A stretch of DNA of 64,000 bases from Rhodanobacter sp. (GTDB taxonomy: Bacteria > Pseudomonadota > Gammaproteobacteria > Xanthomonadales > Rhodanobacteraceae). The stretch is from NCBI GenBank assembly GCA_004298015.1, contig SCSE01000039.1, forward strand, positions 1-64,000, in the 5' to 3' direction. The notes below the pieces were generated by a model. That model saw only the letters and a program-made list of their open reading frames with translations, had not been told where the DNA came from and made no database searches. Made by a program: the position numbers and the translations under genes. Of this stretch, positions 9,001-17,968 are shown in pieces. Position 1 is the first letter of the stretch. Each line of letters begins with the position of its first letter.

Positions 9001-9960
9001 CCATCGCCATCGACCCGCGTGGACAGCCAGGCCAGCGCGGGTGTCGACCCGGCCGCGCTGCCGCCGCTGCATCTGTGGATCGGCGACCTGCGGCTGGGCA
9101 AGTCGAAACTCGGCGAGGCCCGGCTGGAAACCTGGCCCACCACGGACGGCATGCACATCGAACAACTGCGTGCCTTGTCCAGCAGCGTGCAGATCAACGC
9201 CAGCGGCGACTGGAACGGCAACGCCAGCAACAGCCGGACGCACATGCGCATCGGCTTTGCGGCGAAGGATCTCGGCGCCATGTTGACGGCCTTCGGTTAT
9301 CGGGGACTGGTCGATGACGGCAAGACCAACGACCAGCTGGATGCGACCTGGCCGGGGCCGCCGAGCGACCTGTCGCTGGCCAACATGACCGGCACACTCA
9401 GCATCCACGTCACCGACGGCCACATTCCCGACGTGTCGTCGGGTGTTGGGCGACTGCTCGGTTTGGTTTCGCTGACCGAGTTGCCGCGCCGGCTGACTCT
9501 CGACTTCGGAGACGTGTTCGGCAAGGGGCTGGCCTTCGACTCGATTACCGGAAAGTTCCAGCTCGCCGATGGCAATGCCACCACCAGCAACCTGAGCATC
9601 AAGGGACCGGCGGCAAACATCAGCATCAGTGGCCGGACCGGATTGCGCGCCAGGGACTACGACCAGCAAGTGCGCGTAGTGCCGCATATCGGCAACAGTC
9701 TGCCGTTGGTGGGCGCGGTTGTCGGCGGCCCGGTCGGAGCTGCGGCTGGATTGGCTGTGCAGGGCCTGTTGGGCAAGGGACTGAATCAGGCGGCCAGTGC
9801 CCGTTACCGGGTTACCGGAACGTGGGACAAGCCGGTAATGACGCTGGTCGAAAAGAAAGGGGAGGCGGTGACTCCAACCCCACCGTTGAGTTATCCGGCA
9901 TCGCCCGCCGCGCCGGCCAACCGCGCCGCGCCAGCAACCTCGTCCACAGCAGGACATTGA
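6076..9960 (+). CDS. yhdP: YhdP-family AsmA-like phospholipid transport protein
   Basis: A 1294-residue protein with one N-terminal membrane anchor (about residues 13-37) and a long periplasmic part of repeated beta-strand segments, as expected for the AsmA-like bridge proteins (YhdP, TamB, YdbH) that carry phospholipid from inner to outer membrane. The C-terminal AsmA-like region includes SSGVGRLLGLVSLTELPRRL, followed by a glycine-rich hydrophobic stretch and a Pro/Ala tail. It starts with GTG at 6076, 21 bases after rng, giving MNAPWWRRGARVLGW. The rng-yhdP-tldD order is widespread in gammaproteobacteria. Length matches the family (E. coli 1266). Confidence 0.92.
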   Translation: MNAPWWRRGARVLGWTAGVSVILLALLAALAQLLLPLLAQHPQWVAAQLSQQLKRPVSFASMEGRWTASGPVFVMHGVTVGAVPPGKGNALQIPEAELQLDFGGWLLPSRHLLNLHVQGLQLDLLHDASGKWHVNGLGLSGQSHAQPVSLGPLSVDLWLEHLRIVVTDTGPGKQYTLLARQLRLSRHGSEIRFGGVLRREGVATALHMAGRFQEDGRSGRVWLGADGVDLKPLLDGMNMEGYTADRGRGRLAVWLDWRKGQLTRCLLRLDLDKVGVTAPDGATASVASLHGLAGLQLTADGYDVRWAGDDDGAMAAAVHQPGTAKLEVGVAARELQLAPLLPWLALKPELAPGLAHWLGSGNPRGDLVRVGLRWSGNGGLQMLDLAFRQLSIEPVGKLPGVSNLQGELRGDMEAVSLRLPAQATTLQFPQLFQQPLVLNRLQGTMAFWRQDDDWHLGADPLDFDGAGYAGQVRGQVVLPAQGGAPFLDLYASLDHADVTSARLFWPIHAMSPGTIQWLDHALVSGTITQAQALVRGNLADWPFRQHEGRFEAQAVIHDLTFDYGKNWPRAEGVDAVARFVNNGMLVQASDGQALGVKIDKAVALIPDFGDGLLDLNMRGSGRGGSLMRFIRKSPIGSHQADTLGKLTLGGRGTFNFHLIWPLKDRADVQLDGAAQLVDADLSAPDWKLHLGKLNGPMTFDLHGLNAGPLATRFRGEPATLKLTLAGANSNPGTVLAAHLQGRYQLAELVQQYPALDWLGQAAKGRSDFDIGYMIFHRPGSPVLGQMLSVDSSLNGMRLDFPAPLDKPATVSLPLHLTMALPVTGSELQLSLGQVLRGRLRLPTETGQPLAGSLAFGDQMPQTLPPRDLRIRGHADRLDVTGWVQRAAAGGSGSGPGLESIDIGTGNALWFGRSLGAMKIRATPQADRIVFDVDGKAMVGNVQLPTRNLRKRGITARLQRLYWPQGAPAPHAAPTSPSPSTRVDSQASAGVDPAALPPLHLWIGDLRLGKSKLGEARLETWPTTDGMHIEQLRALSSSVQINASGDWNGNASNSRTHMRIGFAAKDLGAMLTAFGYRGLVDDGKTNDQLDATWPGPPSDLSLANMTGTLSIHVTDGHIPDVSSGVGRLLGLVSLTELPRRLTLDFGDVFGKGLAFDSITGKFQLADGNATTSNLSIKGPAANISISGRTGLRARDYDQQVRVVPHIGNSLPLVGAVVGGPVGAAAGLAVQGLLGKGLNQAASARYRVTGTWDKPVMTLVEKKGEAVTPTPPLSYPASPAAPANRAAPATSSTAGH

Positions 9961-10020
9961 AGCCATCGGCGGCGCTTTAAAGCGACTTCTGCCGACCCCA
10001 TCTAGTCAGATCCGTCCTCA

Positions 10021-11478
10021 GTGAGCAGCCCGCACCCCATGGATTCCCTGATCGCGCAAGCCGAGAGCAAGCTGCTGGTTCCCGGTGGTCTTGCCACCGG
10101 CGATCTGGATCGCGTGTTTACCCAGTTGATGGGGCCGTCGATCGACGCCGCCGATTTGTATTTCCAGCATTCACGCAGCGAGTCGTGGTTGCTCGAGGAA
10201 GGCATCGTCAAGGACGGCAGCCACTCGATCGAGCAAGGCGTGGGGGTTCGTGCCATCAGTGGCGAGAAAACAGGATTTGCCTATTCCGACGAGATCGTGC
10301 TGCCGCAGCTGCTGGAGGCCTCCAGGGCGGCGCGTGCGATCGCCCACGATGGCAAGGGTGCCGGCAAGCCCCTGGCGCTGCACGGTGCCCGTCAGCTGTA
10401 TCCCGCGCTCGATCCGGTCGAGAGCCTGCCCAATCCCGACAAGATCGCGTTGTTGCGCGAGGTCGACGCATACGCCCGCTCCCGCGATCCGCGCATCAAG
10501 CAGGTAATCGTGAGCCTGGCCGCCACCATGGACACGATCCTGATTGCCGCCTCCGACGGTACGCTGGCGGCGGATGTGCGTCCCCTGGTGCGCCTCAGCG
10601 TGCAGGTGATTGCCGAGCAGAACGGTCGCCGTGAGCAAGGCCATTCGGGCGGCGGTGGCCGTTATGGCTACCGTGAATTGATCGAAAATGGCCGGGCGCT
10701 GGCATTCGCCGACGAGGCCGTGCGCCAGGCGCTGGTGAATCTCGACGCGATCGATGCACCTGCGGGGCAGATGACGGTGGTACTCGGCCCCGGCTGGCCC
10801 GGCGTGCTGCTGCACGAGGCGATCGGCCACGGACTGGAGGGCGACTTCAACCGCAAGGGCAGCTCGGCGTTTTCCGGTCGCATCGGTCAGCGGGTGGCTG
10901 CCAAGGGCGTCACCATCGTCGACGACGGTACCCTGCCAGGCCGCCGCGGATCGCTCAGCATCGACGACGAGGGCACGCCAACCGAGTGCACTACCCTGAT
11001 CGAGGATGGCATCCTCAAGGGCTACATGCAGGACAAGTTGAATGCCCGGCTGATGGGTATGGCACCGACCGGCAACGGACGCCGCGAATCGTTTACCGCG
11101 TTGCCGATGCCACGCATGACCAACACCTACATGCTGGCCGGATCACATGACCCGGGCGAGATCATCCGCTCGGTCAAGCATGGTCTGTACGCACCCAATT
11201 TTGGTGGTGGTCAGGTCGACATCACGAATGGCAAATTCACCTTCTCCGCCAGTGAGGCCTATCTGATCGAGGACGGCAGGATCACCGCGCCGGTCAAGGG
11301 CGCCACCCTGATCGGCAACGGTCCGGAAGTGCTTACGCGCGTCTCGATGATCGGCAACGATCTCAAGCTGGACGAGGGTGTCGGGGTGTGTGGCAAGGAT
11401 GGGCAGAGCGTGCCGGTCGGGGTCGGGCAGCCGACGTTGAAAATCGATGCGATGACGGTGGGCGGCACCGTTTCGTAG
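10021..11478 (+). CDS. tldD: Metalloprotease subunit TldD
   Basis: A 485-residue TldD. The zinc motif [11 protein letters not shown] is present (H265, E266, H269), as is the C-terminal Cys ligand C457 in GVGVCGKDG. TldD and TldE (PmbA) form a heterodimeric protease that degrades unfolded peptides, takes part in CcdA turnover and trims microcin-type peptides. The partner pmbA is at 14280-15662. The start is GTG at 10021; an ATG at 10039 (MDSLIAQ) is possible and neither has a strong ribosome-binding site. It lies 60 bases after yhdP, probably in the same transcript. Confidence 0.94.
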   Translation: MSSPHPMDSLIAQAESKLLVPGGLATGDLDRVFTQLMGPSIDAADLYFQHSRSESWLLEEGIVKDGSHSIEQGVGVRAISGEKTGFAYSDEIVLPQLLEASRAARAIAHDGKGAGKPLALHGARQLYPALDPVESLPNPDKIALLREVDAYARSRDPRIKQVIVSLAATMDTILIAASDGTLAADVRPLVRLSVQVIAEQNGRREQGHSGGGGRYGYRELIENGRALAFADEAVRQALVNLDAIDAPAGQMTVVLGPGWPGVLLHEAIGHGLEGDFNRKGSSAFSGRIGQRVAAKGVTIVDDGTLPGRRGSLSIDDEGTPTECTTLIEDGILKGYMQDKLNARLMGMAPTGNGRRESFTALPMPRMTNTYMLAGSHDPGEIIRSVKHGLYAPNFGGGQVDITNGKFTFSASEAYLIEDGRITAPVKGATLIGNGPEVLTRVSMIGNDLKLDEGVGVCGKDGQSVPVGVGQPTLKIDAMTVGGTVS

Positions 11479-11760
11479 GTTGCTGTGGTCCGCTGCCGCC
11501 GCGGGTGCTGCGCGGTGGGCAAATGTTCCTCACGAGGCGCTGTGGCATGGTGTCGCATCGCGCAACGAGTTGCCCCGAAAAATGTCCCCGCGCGAGAACA
11601 CCATAGTGGCCCGGCGGCTCATCCTGGAACGCCGCGGGATGCCCGCAAACCGCTTGGGACAAGGGCTTCCGGCTTAACGGACGAGCCGGGATCTGCGCGT
11701 ACCCCTCGATATCCGGCAGCGCAGACCGTCCCTGTGCGCTGGATAGGGCGATGGCTGCGC

Positions 11761-11802
11761 TTGATCAAAGTCAAAACAGCCGACGGCGTGCGTCTTTACG
11801 AT
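11761..11802 (+). promoter_or_regulatory. FNR/Anr-type class II promoter for the cytochrome-porin
   Basis: TTGATCAAAGTCAA at 11761-11774 matches the FNR/Anr consensus TTGAT-N4-ATCAA at nine of ten fixed positions. A -10-like TACGAT follows at 11797-11802. With a start at A11809, the box centre is at -41.5, the classic class II activator position. The site lies 72 bases before the ATG of the cytochrome-porin, which has its own GAGGAG at 11832-11837. The rest of the 368-base gap after tldD (11479-11760) shows no gene that I can support. Confidence 0.65.
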
Positions 11803-11846
11803 CTCCTCAACAAGATTTTAACCACTGGATCGAGGAGTGCAGACGC

Positions 11847-13226
11847 ATGTATACGAAAGAAAGGCAAGATCCTGAACGGGTCCTATCCAGGGGCTGGTGG
11901 CTGCGCCATATCGTGGTTGCAGCCTGTCTGTTGCTCGCACCCACGTTGGCGCAGGCGGTGCCGGCGTATGCGCGACAGACCCAATTGCCATGCACGGCCT
12001 GTCATGTCGGTGGCTTTGGTCCCGAGCTCACCCAGTTCGGTCGCCAGTTCAAACTCATGGGCTACACCATGAAAGTCGGCAACCAGGCGAAGATCCCGTT
12101 GTCGGCGATGCTGGTCGAGTCGTTCACGCACACCCGCAAGGCGCAGGCGACCGCCCCGAACACCAACTTCGACACCAACAACAACTTCGAGTTGCAGCAA
12201 GCCTCGATGTTCCTGGCAGGACGACTGAGTGAGCACATGGGTGTGTTTGCCCAGGCGACCTACTCCCAGAATGGCGGCCTGCTGGGCTGGGACAACGCCG
12301 ATATGCGCTATGCGCGCATGTTCAGTCATGGGAGCCATACCGGTATCTGGGGCATCTCGGTCAACAACAATCCCACGGTCAGTGACATCTTCAACACCGC
12401 ACCGGCCTGGATGTATCCGTACATGGCCCCGGATCTTGCGCCTGGAGCGCCCGCAGCGCCGATGTTGTTCGGCGGTATCGGTGGTCAGGCGATCGGTGCC
12501 AGCGCCTACGCTCAGCTGGACGGCAAGTGGTATGTGGAGGTGGGTGGCTATCGGTCACTGTCGGTGGCCTTCCTGAACCACGTCAACGCAGGCTATGACG
12601 GCAAACTGGCCGGCGCTGCCCCGTATGCACGTGTGGCCTACACCTGGAACCTGCCCAGCGGCGACTTTTCCATCGGTGGCTTCCTGTTTGACATGAAGCG
12701 GGGGCTGGTCGGCGCCGATGCTGCTGGCAACCCGGTGCCGCTGGCCGGTCCCACCGATCACTTCAACGATCTTGGCCTGGACTCGACTTACCAGTATGTG
12801 GATGACAGCTATGCGCTGACCTTCGAAGGGATCTATGTCAATGAACAGCAGAAGCTCAACGCCACGTTCGCCGATGGAGGCTCATCGAATCTGCACAACA
12901 GCCTGCAGTCCCTCAACCTCAAGGGCAGCTACTGGTACCGCAATACCTACGGGTTGACGCTGGCATCATTCGCCAACAACGGCAGCAGCGATATCACGCT
13001 GTATGGCAACAATGGTTCGCCGAATACACAGGGTGGCATGCTCGAGTTTGACTACAACCCGTTTGGTCAGGCGACCTCATGGAAGGAGCCTTATGCCAAT
13101 ATGCGCCTGGGCTTGCAATACACCTTCTATTCGAAGTTCAGTGGTCTGGTACACAACATCGACGGTACCGGGCGCAACGCCAGCGACAACAACACCCTCT
13201 ACCTCTATATGTGGCTGGCGATCTGA
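11847..13226 (+). CDS. Cyc2-like fused monoheme cytochrome c / outer-membrane porin
   Basis: A 459-residue exported protein. The signal peptide ends at about residue 37 (TLAQA/VPAYARQ). Directly after it is one heme-binding CTACH (C49-C52-H53) followed by FGPELTQFGRQFKLMGY. The remaining 390 residues are alternating, aromatic-rich beta-strands with Asn/Gly turns, as in an outer-membrane barrel. One CXXCH at the N-terminus plus a porin of this size is the architecture of Cyc2, the iron-oxidising outer-membrane cytochrome. The resemblance is by motif and layout only. Start: ATG 11847 with GAGGAG nine bases upstream. It is a single gene between tldD and darP, with an FNR-type promoter before it and a terminator after it. 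Direction of electron flow and substrate are unknown. Confidence 0.75.
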   Translation: MYTKERQDPERVLSRGWWLRHIVVAACLLLAPTLAQAVPAYARQTQLPCTACHVGGFGPELTQFGRQFKLMGYTMKVGNQAKIPLSAMLVESFTHTRKAQATAPNTNFDTNNNFELQQASMFLAGRLSEHMGVFAQATYSQNGGLLGWDNADMRYARMFSHGSHTGIWGISVNNNPTVSDIFNTAPAWMYPYMAPDLAPGAPAAPMLFGGIGGQAIGASAYAQLDGKWYVEVGGYRSLSVAFLNHVNAGYDGKLAGAAPYARVAYTWNLPSGDFSIGGFLFDMKRGLVGADAAGNPVPLAGPTDHFNDLGLDSTYQYVDDSYALTFEGIYVNEQQKLNATFADGGSSNLHNSLQSLNLKGSYWYRNTYGLTLASFANNGSSDITLYGNNGSPNTQGGMLEFDYNPFGQATSWKEPYANMRLGLQYTFYSKFSGLVHNIDGTGRNASDNNTLYLYMWLAI

Positions 13227-13257
13227 GTTCCAGATAGCCGCATCGACGGATGCACAA

Positions 13258-13294
13258 CGGATGACCTGGCCTGCACGGCAGGTCATCCGTTTTT
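13258..13294 (+). terminator. Rho-independent terminator after the cytochrome-porin gene
   Basis: An 11-bp stem (13258-13268 with 13279-13289) with a 10-base loop is followed by five T residues at 13290-13294. It ends transcription of the gene finishing at 13226. Confidence 0.85.
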
Positions 13295-13325
13295 CATGTC
13301 CCGGTGCCCGGCGATGGCAGGCCGC

Positions 13326-13877
13326 TCAGGCGACATCCCCGGGATCGTCCCGGGACAGGTCCTTCAACAGCTGGAATATGTCGCGATAGGCCCGCAGCGG
13401 CTTGCCGGCGGTGCGTTCGCTGCGGGCCTGTCGGATCAGTGAGCGCAGGTGCTGGCGATCGATCTGCGGGTGGGCTTCGATCAGCGCGGACAGCGCCTCC
13501 TCATCGCCGTCGAGCAAAGCGTCGCGGAGTGCCTCGAGCCGATGCATCGCGGCGTTTTCCTGCCGTTGCTTCTCACGGTTTTCGCCCAGTTCGGCACGCA
13601 CTGCGGCGAAGTCCTCCTCGCTGAAGCGGCGCATGACCTTGGCAAGGAAGGCGAGCTGGCGTTTCTTCGCGCCGTGCGAGGTGATGCGGCGGGTGATGTC
13701 GATCTCACGGCGCACGTCGTCGGGCAGGTCGAGTCTGGCCAGCCGACTGGGTTGCAGTTCAATCAGTTGGCCGGCCAGCGTCAGCACGGCCAGTGCCTCG
13801 CGGCGCTTCTGGGTCCGACTGGGGCCATAGTCCTCGTCGTCAAGTTCGGTCTGGTTGCGGCTGCGACTCGGGCTCAC
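13326..13877 (-). CDS. darP: Ribosome-associated protein DarP (YjgA)
   Basis: A 183-residue, highly charged helical protein of the YjgA family, now named DarP. It associates with 50S precursors and helps late large-subunit assembly. Family features are GPSRTQKRREALAVL near the N-terminus, LARLDLPDDVRREID, and the C-terminal HLRSLIRQARSERT followed by KPLRAYRDIFQLLKDL. Length is normal. In many gammaproteobacteria darP lies next to pmbA; here it is on the opposite strand, separated from pmbA by the small DUF1653 gene. Confidence 0.93.
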   Translation of the reverse strand: MSPSRSRNQTELDDEDYGPSRTQKRREALAVLTLAGQLIELQPSRLARLDLPDDVRREIDITRRITSHGAKKRQLAFLAKVMRRFSEEDFAAVRAELGENREKQRQENAAMHRLEALRDALLDGDEEALSALIEAHPQIDRQHLRSLIRQARSERTAGKPLRAYRDIFQLLKDLSRDDPGDVA

Positions 13878-13904
13878 GGTATTCGATTCCTGCGGAAGGG
13901 TGAA

Positions 13905-14141
13905 TCAGCTCGGGGTACTGGCATCGTTATCGGCCTGCTCCAGGGCAAAGCGTGGCAGCGGCTCGCCGTCCACCTCGACGGTTTCGCAGAACATCGCAGC
14001 CGGCCGGACCCACCAGCCGGAATCGCCATAGAGCGCCTGATAGACCACCAGCGACTCCTCGGTTTCACTGTGCCGGGCGGTACCCAGCACGCGGTACCGT
14101 TGGCCTTTGTAATGACGGTATATGCCAGCCGTGGGTCGCAT
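13905..14141 (-). CDS. DUF1653 domain protein
   Basis: A 78-residue cytoplasmic protein. It matches the DUF1653 pattern: GIYRHYKGQRYRVLGTARHSETEE, then LVVYQALYGDSGWWVRP and MFCETVEVDG. The fold is a small beta-barrel; no biochemical role is established. Start ATG 14141 is preceded by GGAGGA. It may be transcribed with darP, 27 bases downstream. Confidence 0.88.
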   Translation of the reverse strand: MRPTAGIYRHYKGQRYRVLGTARHSETEESLVVYQALYGDSGWWVRPAAMFCETVEVDGEPLPRFALEQADNDASTPS

Positions 14142-14279
14142 GGTGATCCTCCGCAGCGCTTTGCTTTTCGCCGCGGCGGCCCCATTTCGGGCACGGGGCG
14201 TCAGTGGGAGGCCGGCTCGATCAGGCGGCCGGTACTCGCGAACGCTTATTCTACCCGCCAAACTCTCAGGAAACCCAAC

Positions 14280-15662
14280 GTGAGCGAAACCGTTATCAGT
14301 CACGAGCGCAGCCAGCCGGATCTTGCCGGAGATGAAGTTGAGGGGCTGGCTGAACTGGCCGAGGACGTGATTCGCCGCGCCCGCGCTGCCGGTGCCAGCC
14401 AGGCGGAAGTCTCCGCCAGCATCGAGACGGGCCTGAGCGTCAACGTTCGCCTGGGTGAGGTGGAGACCGTGGAGCACACCCGCGACCGTGGTTTCGGCCT
14501 CACCGTTTACTTCGGTCAGCGCAAGGGTTCGGCCAGTACCGCCGACCTCAATCCGGATTCTCTGCAGGCCACTATCGACCAGGCTTGTGCGATCGCCCGC
14601 TATACCGAAGCCGATCCGGCTGCCGGGCTCGCCGACGCGACCCGGATGGCGACCGAATTTCCGGATCTCGATCTGTGGCATCCGTGGGATATCGATACCG
14701 CTGCCGCGATCGAACTCGGTCTCGAGATCGAGGATGCGGGTCGTGCACATGCCGGTATCAGCAACTCCGATGGTGCGGGTGTGCAGGCCGGACAGGGCTT
14801 GTCCGTCTATGCCAATTCGCACGGTTTCGTCGGCTGCGAGCGCGGCACCCGACATGCGTTGTCACTGGCTCTGATCGCCGGCAACGAGGACGGCATGCAG
14901 CGTGACTACTGGTACGACAGTGTGCGTGCAGCCAGCGATTTCATGGGCGCGAAGGCGCTGGGCGACAAGGCCGCCGAACGCACCCTGGCGCGGATGGGCG
15001 CACGCAGTCTGTCGACACGGCAGTGCCCGGTGATGTTTGTGCCGGAGCTGGCGCGGGGACTGATCGGTCACTTGCTGGGCGCGGTCAGTGGCGGTGCGCT
15101 GTATCGCCAGGCCAGCTTTTTGCTCGACCATGTCGGCAAGCAGGTGATGCCGTCCTGGCTCACCATCAACGAACGACCCCGTTTGCTGCGCGGTCAGGGT
15201 TCGGCCAGTTTCGATGCCGAGGGCGTGGCCACCGGCGACAGTGCCCTGATCGAGCGAGGCGTGCTGGCGCGTTATGTGCTGGGCAGCTATTCGGCACGCA
15301 AGCTGGGGCTCCAGTCCACCGCCAATGCCGGCGGTATCCATAACCTGATCGTCGAGCCGGGCAGCATGGACGGGGCGACGGATGACTTCAATGGCCTGTT
15401 GAAGCGCATGGGTACGGGGCTGCTGGTGACCGAACTGATGGGACAGGGCGTGTCGACCATTACCGGCGACTACTCGCGCGGGGCGTCCGGGTTCTGGGTC
15501 GAGAATGGCCAGATTGCGTATCCGGTGGAGGAAATCACCATCGCTGCGAATCTGCGCGAGATGTTCAAGGGCATCGTCGCCGTGGGTACCGATGTCGATC
15601 GACGATCGCATGTTCTTGCGGGTTCGATCTTGCTCGATCGCATGACGGTGGCCGGGGCGTGA
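14280..15662 (+). CDS. pmbA: Metalloprotease subunit PmbA (TldE)
   Basis: A 460-residue protein homologous to TldD but without the zinc motif, as expected for the TldE/PmbA partner of the TldD-TldE protease. Recognisable segments are SIETGLSVNVRLGEVETVEHTRD, RGFGLTVYFGQRKGSAST, SNSDGAGVQAGQG and the C-terminal NGQIAYPVEEITIAANL. Start is GTG 14280 with CAGGA at 14266-14270; longer in-frame extensions run through the DUF1653 leader and are not coding. It is unlinked from tldD by two opposite-strand genes and the cytochrome-porin. Confidence 0.93.
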   Translation: MSETVISHERSQPDLAGDEVEGLAELAEDVIRRARAAGASQAEVSASIETGLSVNVRLGEVETVEHTRDRGFGLTVYFGQRKGSASTADLNPDSLQATIDQACAIARYTEADPAAGLADATRMATEFPDLDLWHPWDIDTAAAIELGLEIEDAGRAHAGISNSDGAGVQAGQGLSVYANSHGFVGCERGTRHALSLALIAGNEDGMQRDYWYDSVRAASDFMGAKALGDKAAERTLARMGARSLSTRQCPVMFVPELARGLIGHLLGAVSGGALYRQASFLLDHVGKQVMPSWLTINERPRLLRGQGSASFDAEGVATGDSALIERGVLARYVLGSYSARKLGLQSTANAGGIHNLIVEPGSMDGATDDFNGLLKRMGTGLLVTELMGQGVSTITGDYSRGASGFWVENGQIAYPVEEITIAANLREMFKGIVAVGTDVDRRSHVLAGSILLDRMTVAGA

Positions 15663-15787
15663 GGCGATCTGGGGGTTGTTGTGCTCGTATGTGTCGTAAG
15701 TTCACTCGGCAGCAGCCCGGCGAGTTGCTAATGTAGCGCTGCGTCCGGCGATCGGGCCGGAGCTTCCCTGACGACGAGGAGACACGC

Positions 15788-16225
15788 ATGAGCGTCCCAC
15801 CTGAATCCGTCACGCCACCTTCGTCCGGCGCCCCGCAACCAGCCGGCCTTGCAACCCCCGAGGAACATCAATGGGCCATGTTCGCCCATCTGTCGGCATT
15901 GGTGGGTGCCTTGCTCACGGGCGCCCTGGGCGGCGGCTGGGGGTGCTTCATCGGCCCGCTGGTGATCTGGCTGGTGAAGAAAGACACCATGCCTTTTGTC
16001 AACGACCAGGGCAAGGAAGCGCTCAATTTCAATATCACGGTGGCCATGGTGTTCGTGATCCTGGCGCTGTTTTCGATCATGACCCTGGGTATTGGCCTGC
16101 TGATCGCGATCCCGCTATGGGTGGTTGTCGGCGTGGCATGGCTGGTGTTTACCATCATTGCCGCGATCAAGGCCAATGAAGGCGTCGCTTACCGCTACCC
16201 GTTCACCTTGCGGCTGATCAAGTAG
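15788..16225 (+). CDS. DUF4870 (Tic20-like) membrane protein
   Basis: A 145-residue integral membrane protein. A Pro/Ser-rich N-terminus is followed by HQWAMFAHLSALVG, hydrophobic segments at about 38-63 and 83-128, and FVNDQGKEALNFNITV between them, the DUF4870 signature. The C-terminus YRYPFTLRLIK is typical. GAGGAG lies nine bases before the ATG. Function unknown. It is flanked by pmbA (same strand) and ispA (convergent). Confidence 0.88.
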   Translation: MSVPPESVTPPSSGAPQPAGLATPEEHQWAMFAHLSALVGALLTGALGGGWGCFIGPLVIWLVKKDTMPFVNDQGKEALNFNITVAMVFVILALFSIMTLGIGLLIAIPLWVVVGVAWLVFTIIAAIKANEGVAYRYPFTLRLIK

Positions 16226-16278
16226 CGGTCTGCCCCGGAACACAACCGCTGCGGTGTGGCCGGACGGGCGTAGCGGCG

Positions 16279-17217
16279 TCAGCTCGGGCGTTCGGCGGAG
16301 TAGTGGGCGAGTTCCGCCAGCAGCACGCCGCGCTGGCCCAGCGGCACGATCGCCGCCAGGGCGGTTTCAGTCAGCTCGGCCAGGCGCGCGCGCGAGGCGT
16401 CCACGCCGATGATCGAGGGAAAAGTGGGTTTGTCGGCGGCGGCATCCTTGCCGGCGGTTTTGCCGATCACCGAGGACTCGCCTTCGACGTCGAGGATGTC
16501 ATCGCATACCTGGAACGCCAGGCCTACCGCATGGGCGTAGCGATTCAAGGCATCCAGCGCGTCGTTGTCAGCTGTTGCGGTGAGCGCACCCAGTTGGACC
16601 GAGGCACGAATCAGTGCGCCGGTCTTGCAGGTGTGCATGTGCTCCAGCTCAGCCAGCGTCAACGAGCTGCCGACGGCGCTCAGGTCCAGTGCCTGACCGC
16701 CCGCCATGCCCTCGGCACCGCAGGCGCGGCCCAGCACGCGCAACATGGCGATACCGGTTGCGGCATCGAGGTTGCGCGAGGCCTGTTCGGCCAGGATCTC
16801 GAACGCCAGCGCCTGCAGCGCGTCGCCGGCAAGGATCGCCATGGCTTCGCCGTACACGATGTGGCAGGTGGGTCGGCCGCGGCGTAATGCATCGTCGTCC
16901 ATCGCCGGCAAATCGTCGTGCACCAGCGAATAGGCATGGATCAACTCCACCGCACAGGCTGCCGCATCCAATGACGGACCGGTTTCGCCAAAGGCATGCG
17001 CGGTAGCGTAGACCAGCAACGGACGCAGCCGTTTGCCGCCACCGAGTACGGCGTAGCGCATCGCCCGATGCAGCTCGATCGGCGATTGCTCTGCCGATGG
17101 GAGGCGCTGCCTCAGTGCCGCTTCGGCACGTGCGATCAGCGCTTGGAGTGCAGGGCTCAGCAGGTTGTTTGCGGGCTCAGGGTTCGGGTTCAAAGGGTTC
17201 GGCAGTATCGGGGGCAT
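16279..17217 (-). CDS. ispA: Farnesyl diphosphate synthase (short-chain trans-prenyltransferase)
   Basis: A 312-residue polyprenyl synthase. It has the first Asp-rich motif [11 protein letters not shown], the [10 protein letters not shown] substrate segment, and the second motif [16 protein letters not shown]. It condenses DMAPP and GPP with IPP to make FPP for quinone and undecaprenyl synthesis. The start at 17217 overlaps the xseB end by 41 bases, so the true start may be a few codons later. In E. coli the order is xseB-ispA-dxs; here dxs does not follow, since the next gene (DUF4870) is convergent. Confidence 0.93.
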   Translation of the reverse strand: MPPILPNPLNPNPEPANNLLSPALQALIARAEAALRQRLPSAEQSPIELHRAMRYAVLGGGKRLRPLLVYATAHAFGETGPSLDAAACAVELIHAYSLVHDDLPAMDDDALRRGRPTCHIVYGEAMAILAGDALQALAFEILAEQASRNLDAATGIAMLRVLGRACGAEGMAGGQALDLSAVGSSLTLAELEHMHTCKTGALIRASVQLGALTATADNDALDALNRYAHAVGLAFQVCDDILDVEGESSVIGKTAGKDAAADKPTFPSIIGVDASRARLAELTETALAAIVPLGQRGVLLAELAHYSAERPS

Positions 17218-17443
17218 CAGGGTCCAGCAGCAGGCGAACGCGCAGTTCGGCCTGTTCCAGTGCCTGCTGGCAATGACGATACAGACCGATGCCGCGCTCG
17301 AATGAGGCGAGCGACTCGTCCAGGCTCAGCTCGCCACCCTCCATCCGTGCGACCAGTTGCTCCAGTTCGTCCAGAGAGTGTTCGAAGTCGGCCGGGGGCG
17401 GCGTTTTGACGGGTTCGGGAGCGGTCTTTGCCATGGGCGGCAA
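17177..17443 (-). CDS. xseB: Exodeoxyribonuclease VII small subunit
   Basis: An 88-residue helical protein with the XseB signature [22 protein letters not shown] then [19 protein letters not shown]. It pairs with XseA (not in this window) to degrade single-stranded DNA. The C-terminus [15 protein letters not shown] is acidic. It is first in a two-gene unit with ispA, which it overlaps. Confidence 0.93.
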   Translation of the reverse strand: MPPMAKTAPEPVKTPPPADFEHSLDELEQLVARMEGGELSLDESLASFERGIGLYRHCQQALEQAELRVRLLLDPDAPDTAEPFEPEP

Positions 17444-17491
17444 CGCTAACCCAGTGCGGACGCGGAATCAATCGGCACGGGTCCGTGCGAA

Positions 17492-17859
17492 TCAGTCGCC
17501 ATCGTCGTTTTCGTCATGCCGGTCGCCATCTTCACGCCGTCGCCGTGCGCTGCGGTCATGGCGCTCGCGGCGATCGCCATCACGAAATTCGCGGGGCGGT
17601 CGGTTCCCAGCTCGATGCTGACGCCGCCAGCGCGGATATATGCCTGAAAGGCCTGTGGCAAGCGAATGCCGGAGCGTCAGTTGCCCCCGTCAACCAGGAT
17701 GAGGTGAGTGACCCCGCGGGCGTAGTAGACCTCGCCACGTGGGTAGTATGTGTAGTGGAGTTTACCGATCCGCGACCATGTACTCGCGCCCGTGGTGGCG
17801 AATCGGCCCGCGCGGCGGGCGTGGCGGCGAGCTAGATTCCGGCCGGCAAGATCGACCAT
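17492..17859 (-). pseudogene. Decayed small exported-protein gene (in-frame stop plus frameshift)
   Basis: The minus strand reads GKLHYTYYPRGEVYYARG, then LILVDGGN, a TGA at 17677-17679, RSGIRLPQAFQAYIRAGG and VSIELGTDRP. This resembles small secreted proteobacterial proteins of the pattern YYP-x-EVYY-x-WLDGGNWRSGVSLP, where the TGA would be a TGG Trp codon. After TDRP a frameshift is needed to continue into an Arg/Asp/His-rich tail (REFRDGDRRERHD) that ends in a TGA at 17492-17494. The upstream part from ATG 17859 lacks a good signal peptide. Two independent lesions make decay the simplest reading. Confidence 0.6.
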
Positions 17860-17968
17860 GACCAGGGAGCGTTTTCGGCGAAGGCTCCATCGGTGGCTGG
17901 TGGGATCAACGTAGCCCAAACGTGACTTTTCAGGCTGAATGGTGGCTTCTATGACAGAGTAGTGATGG

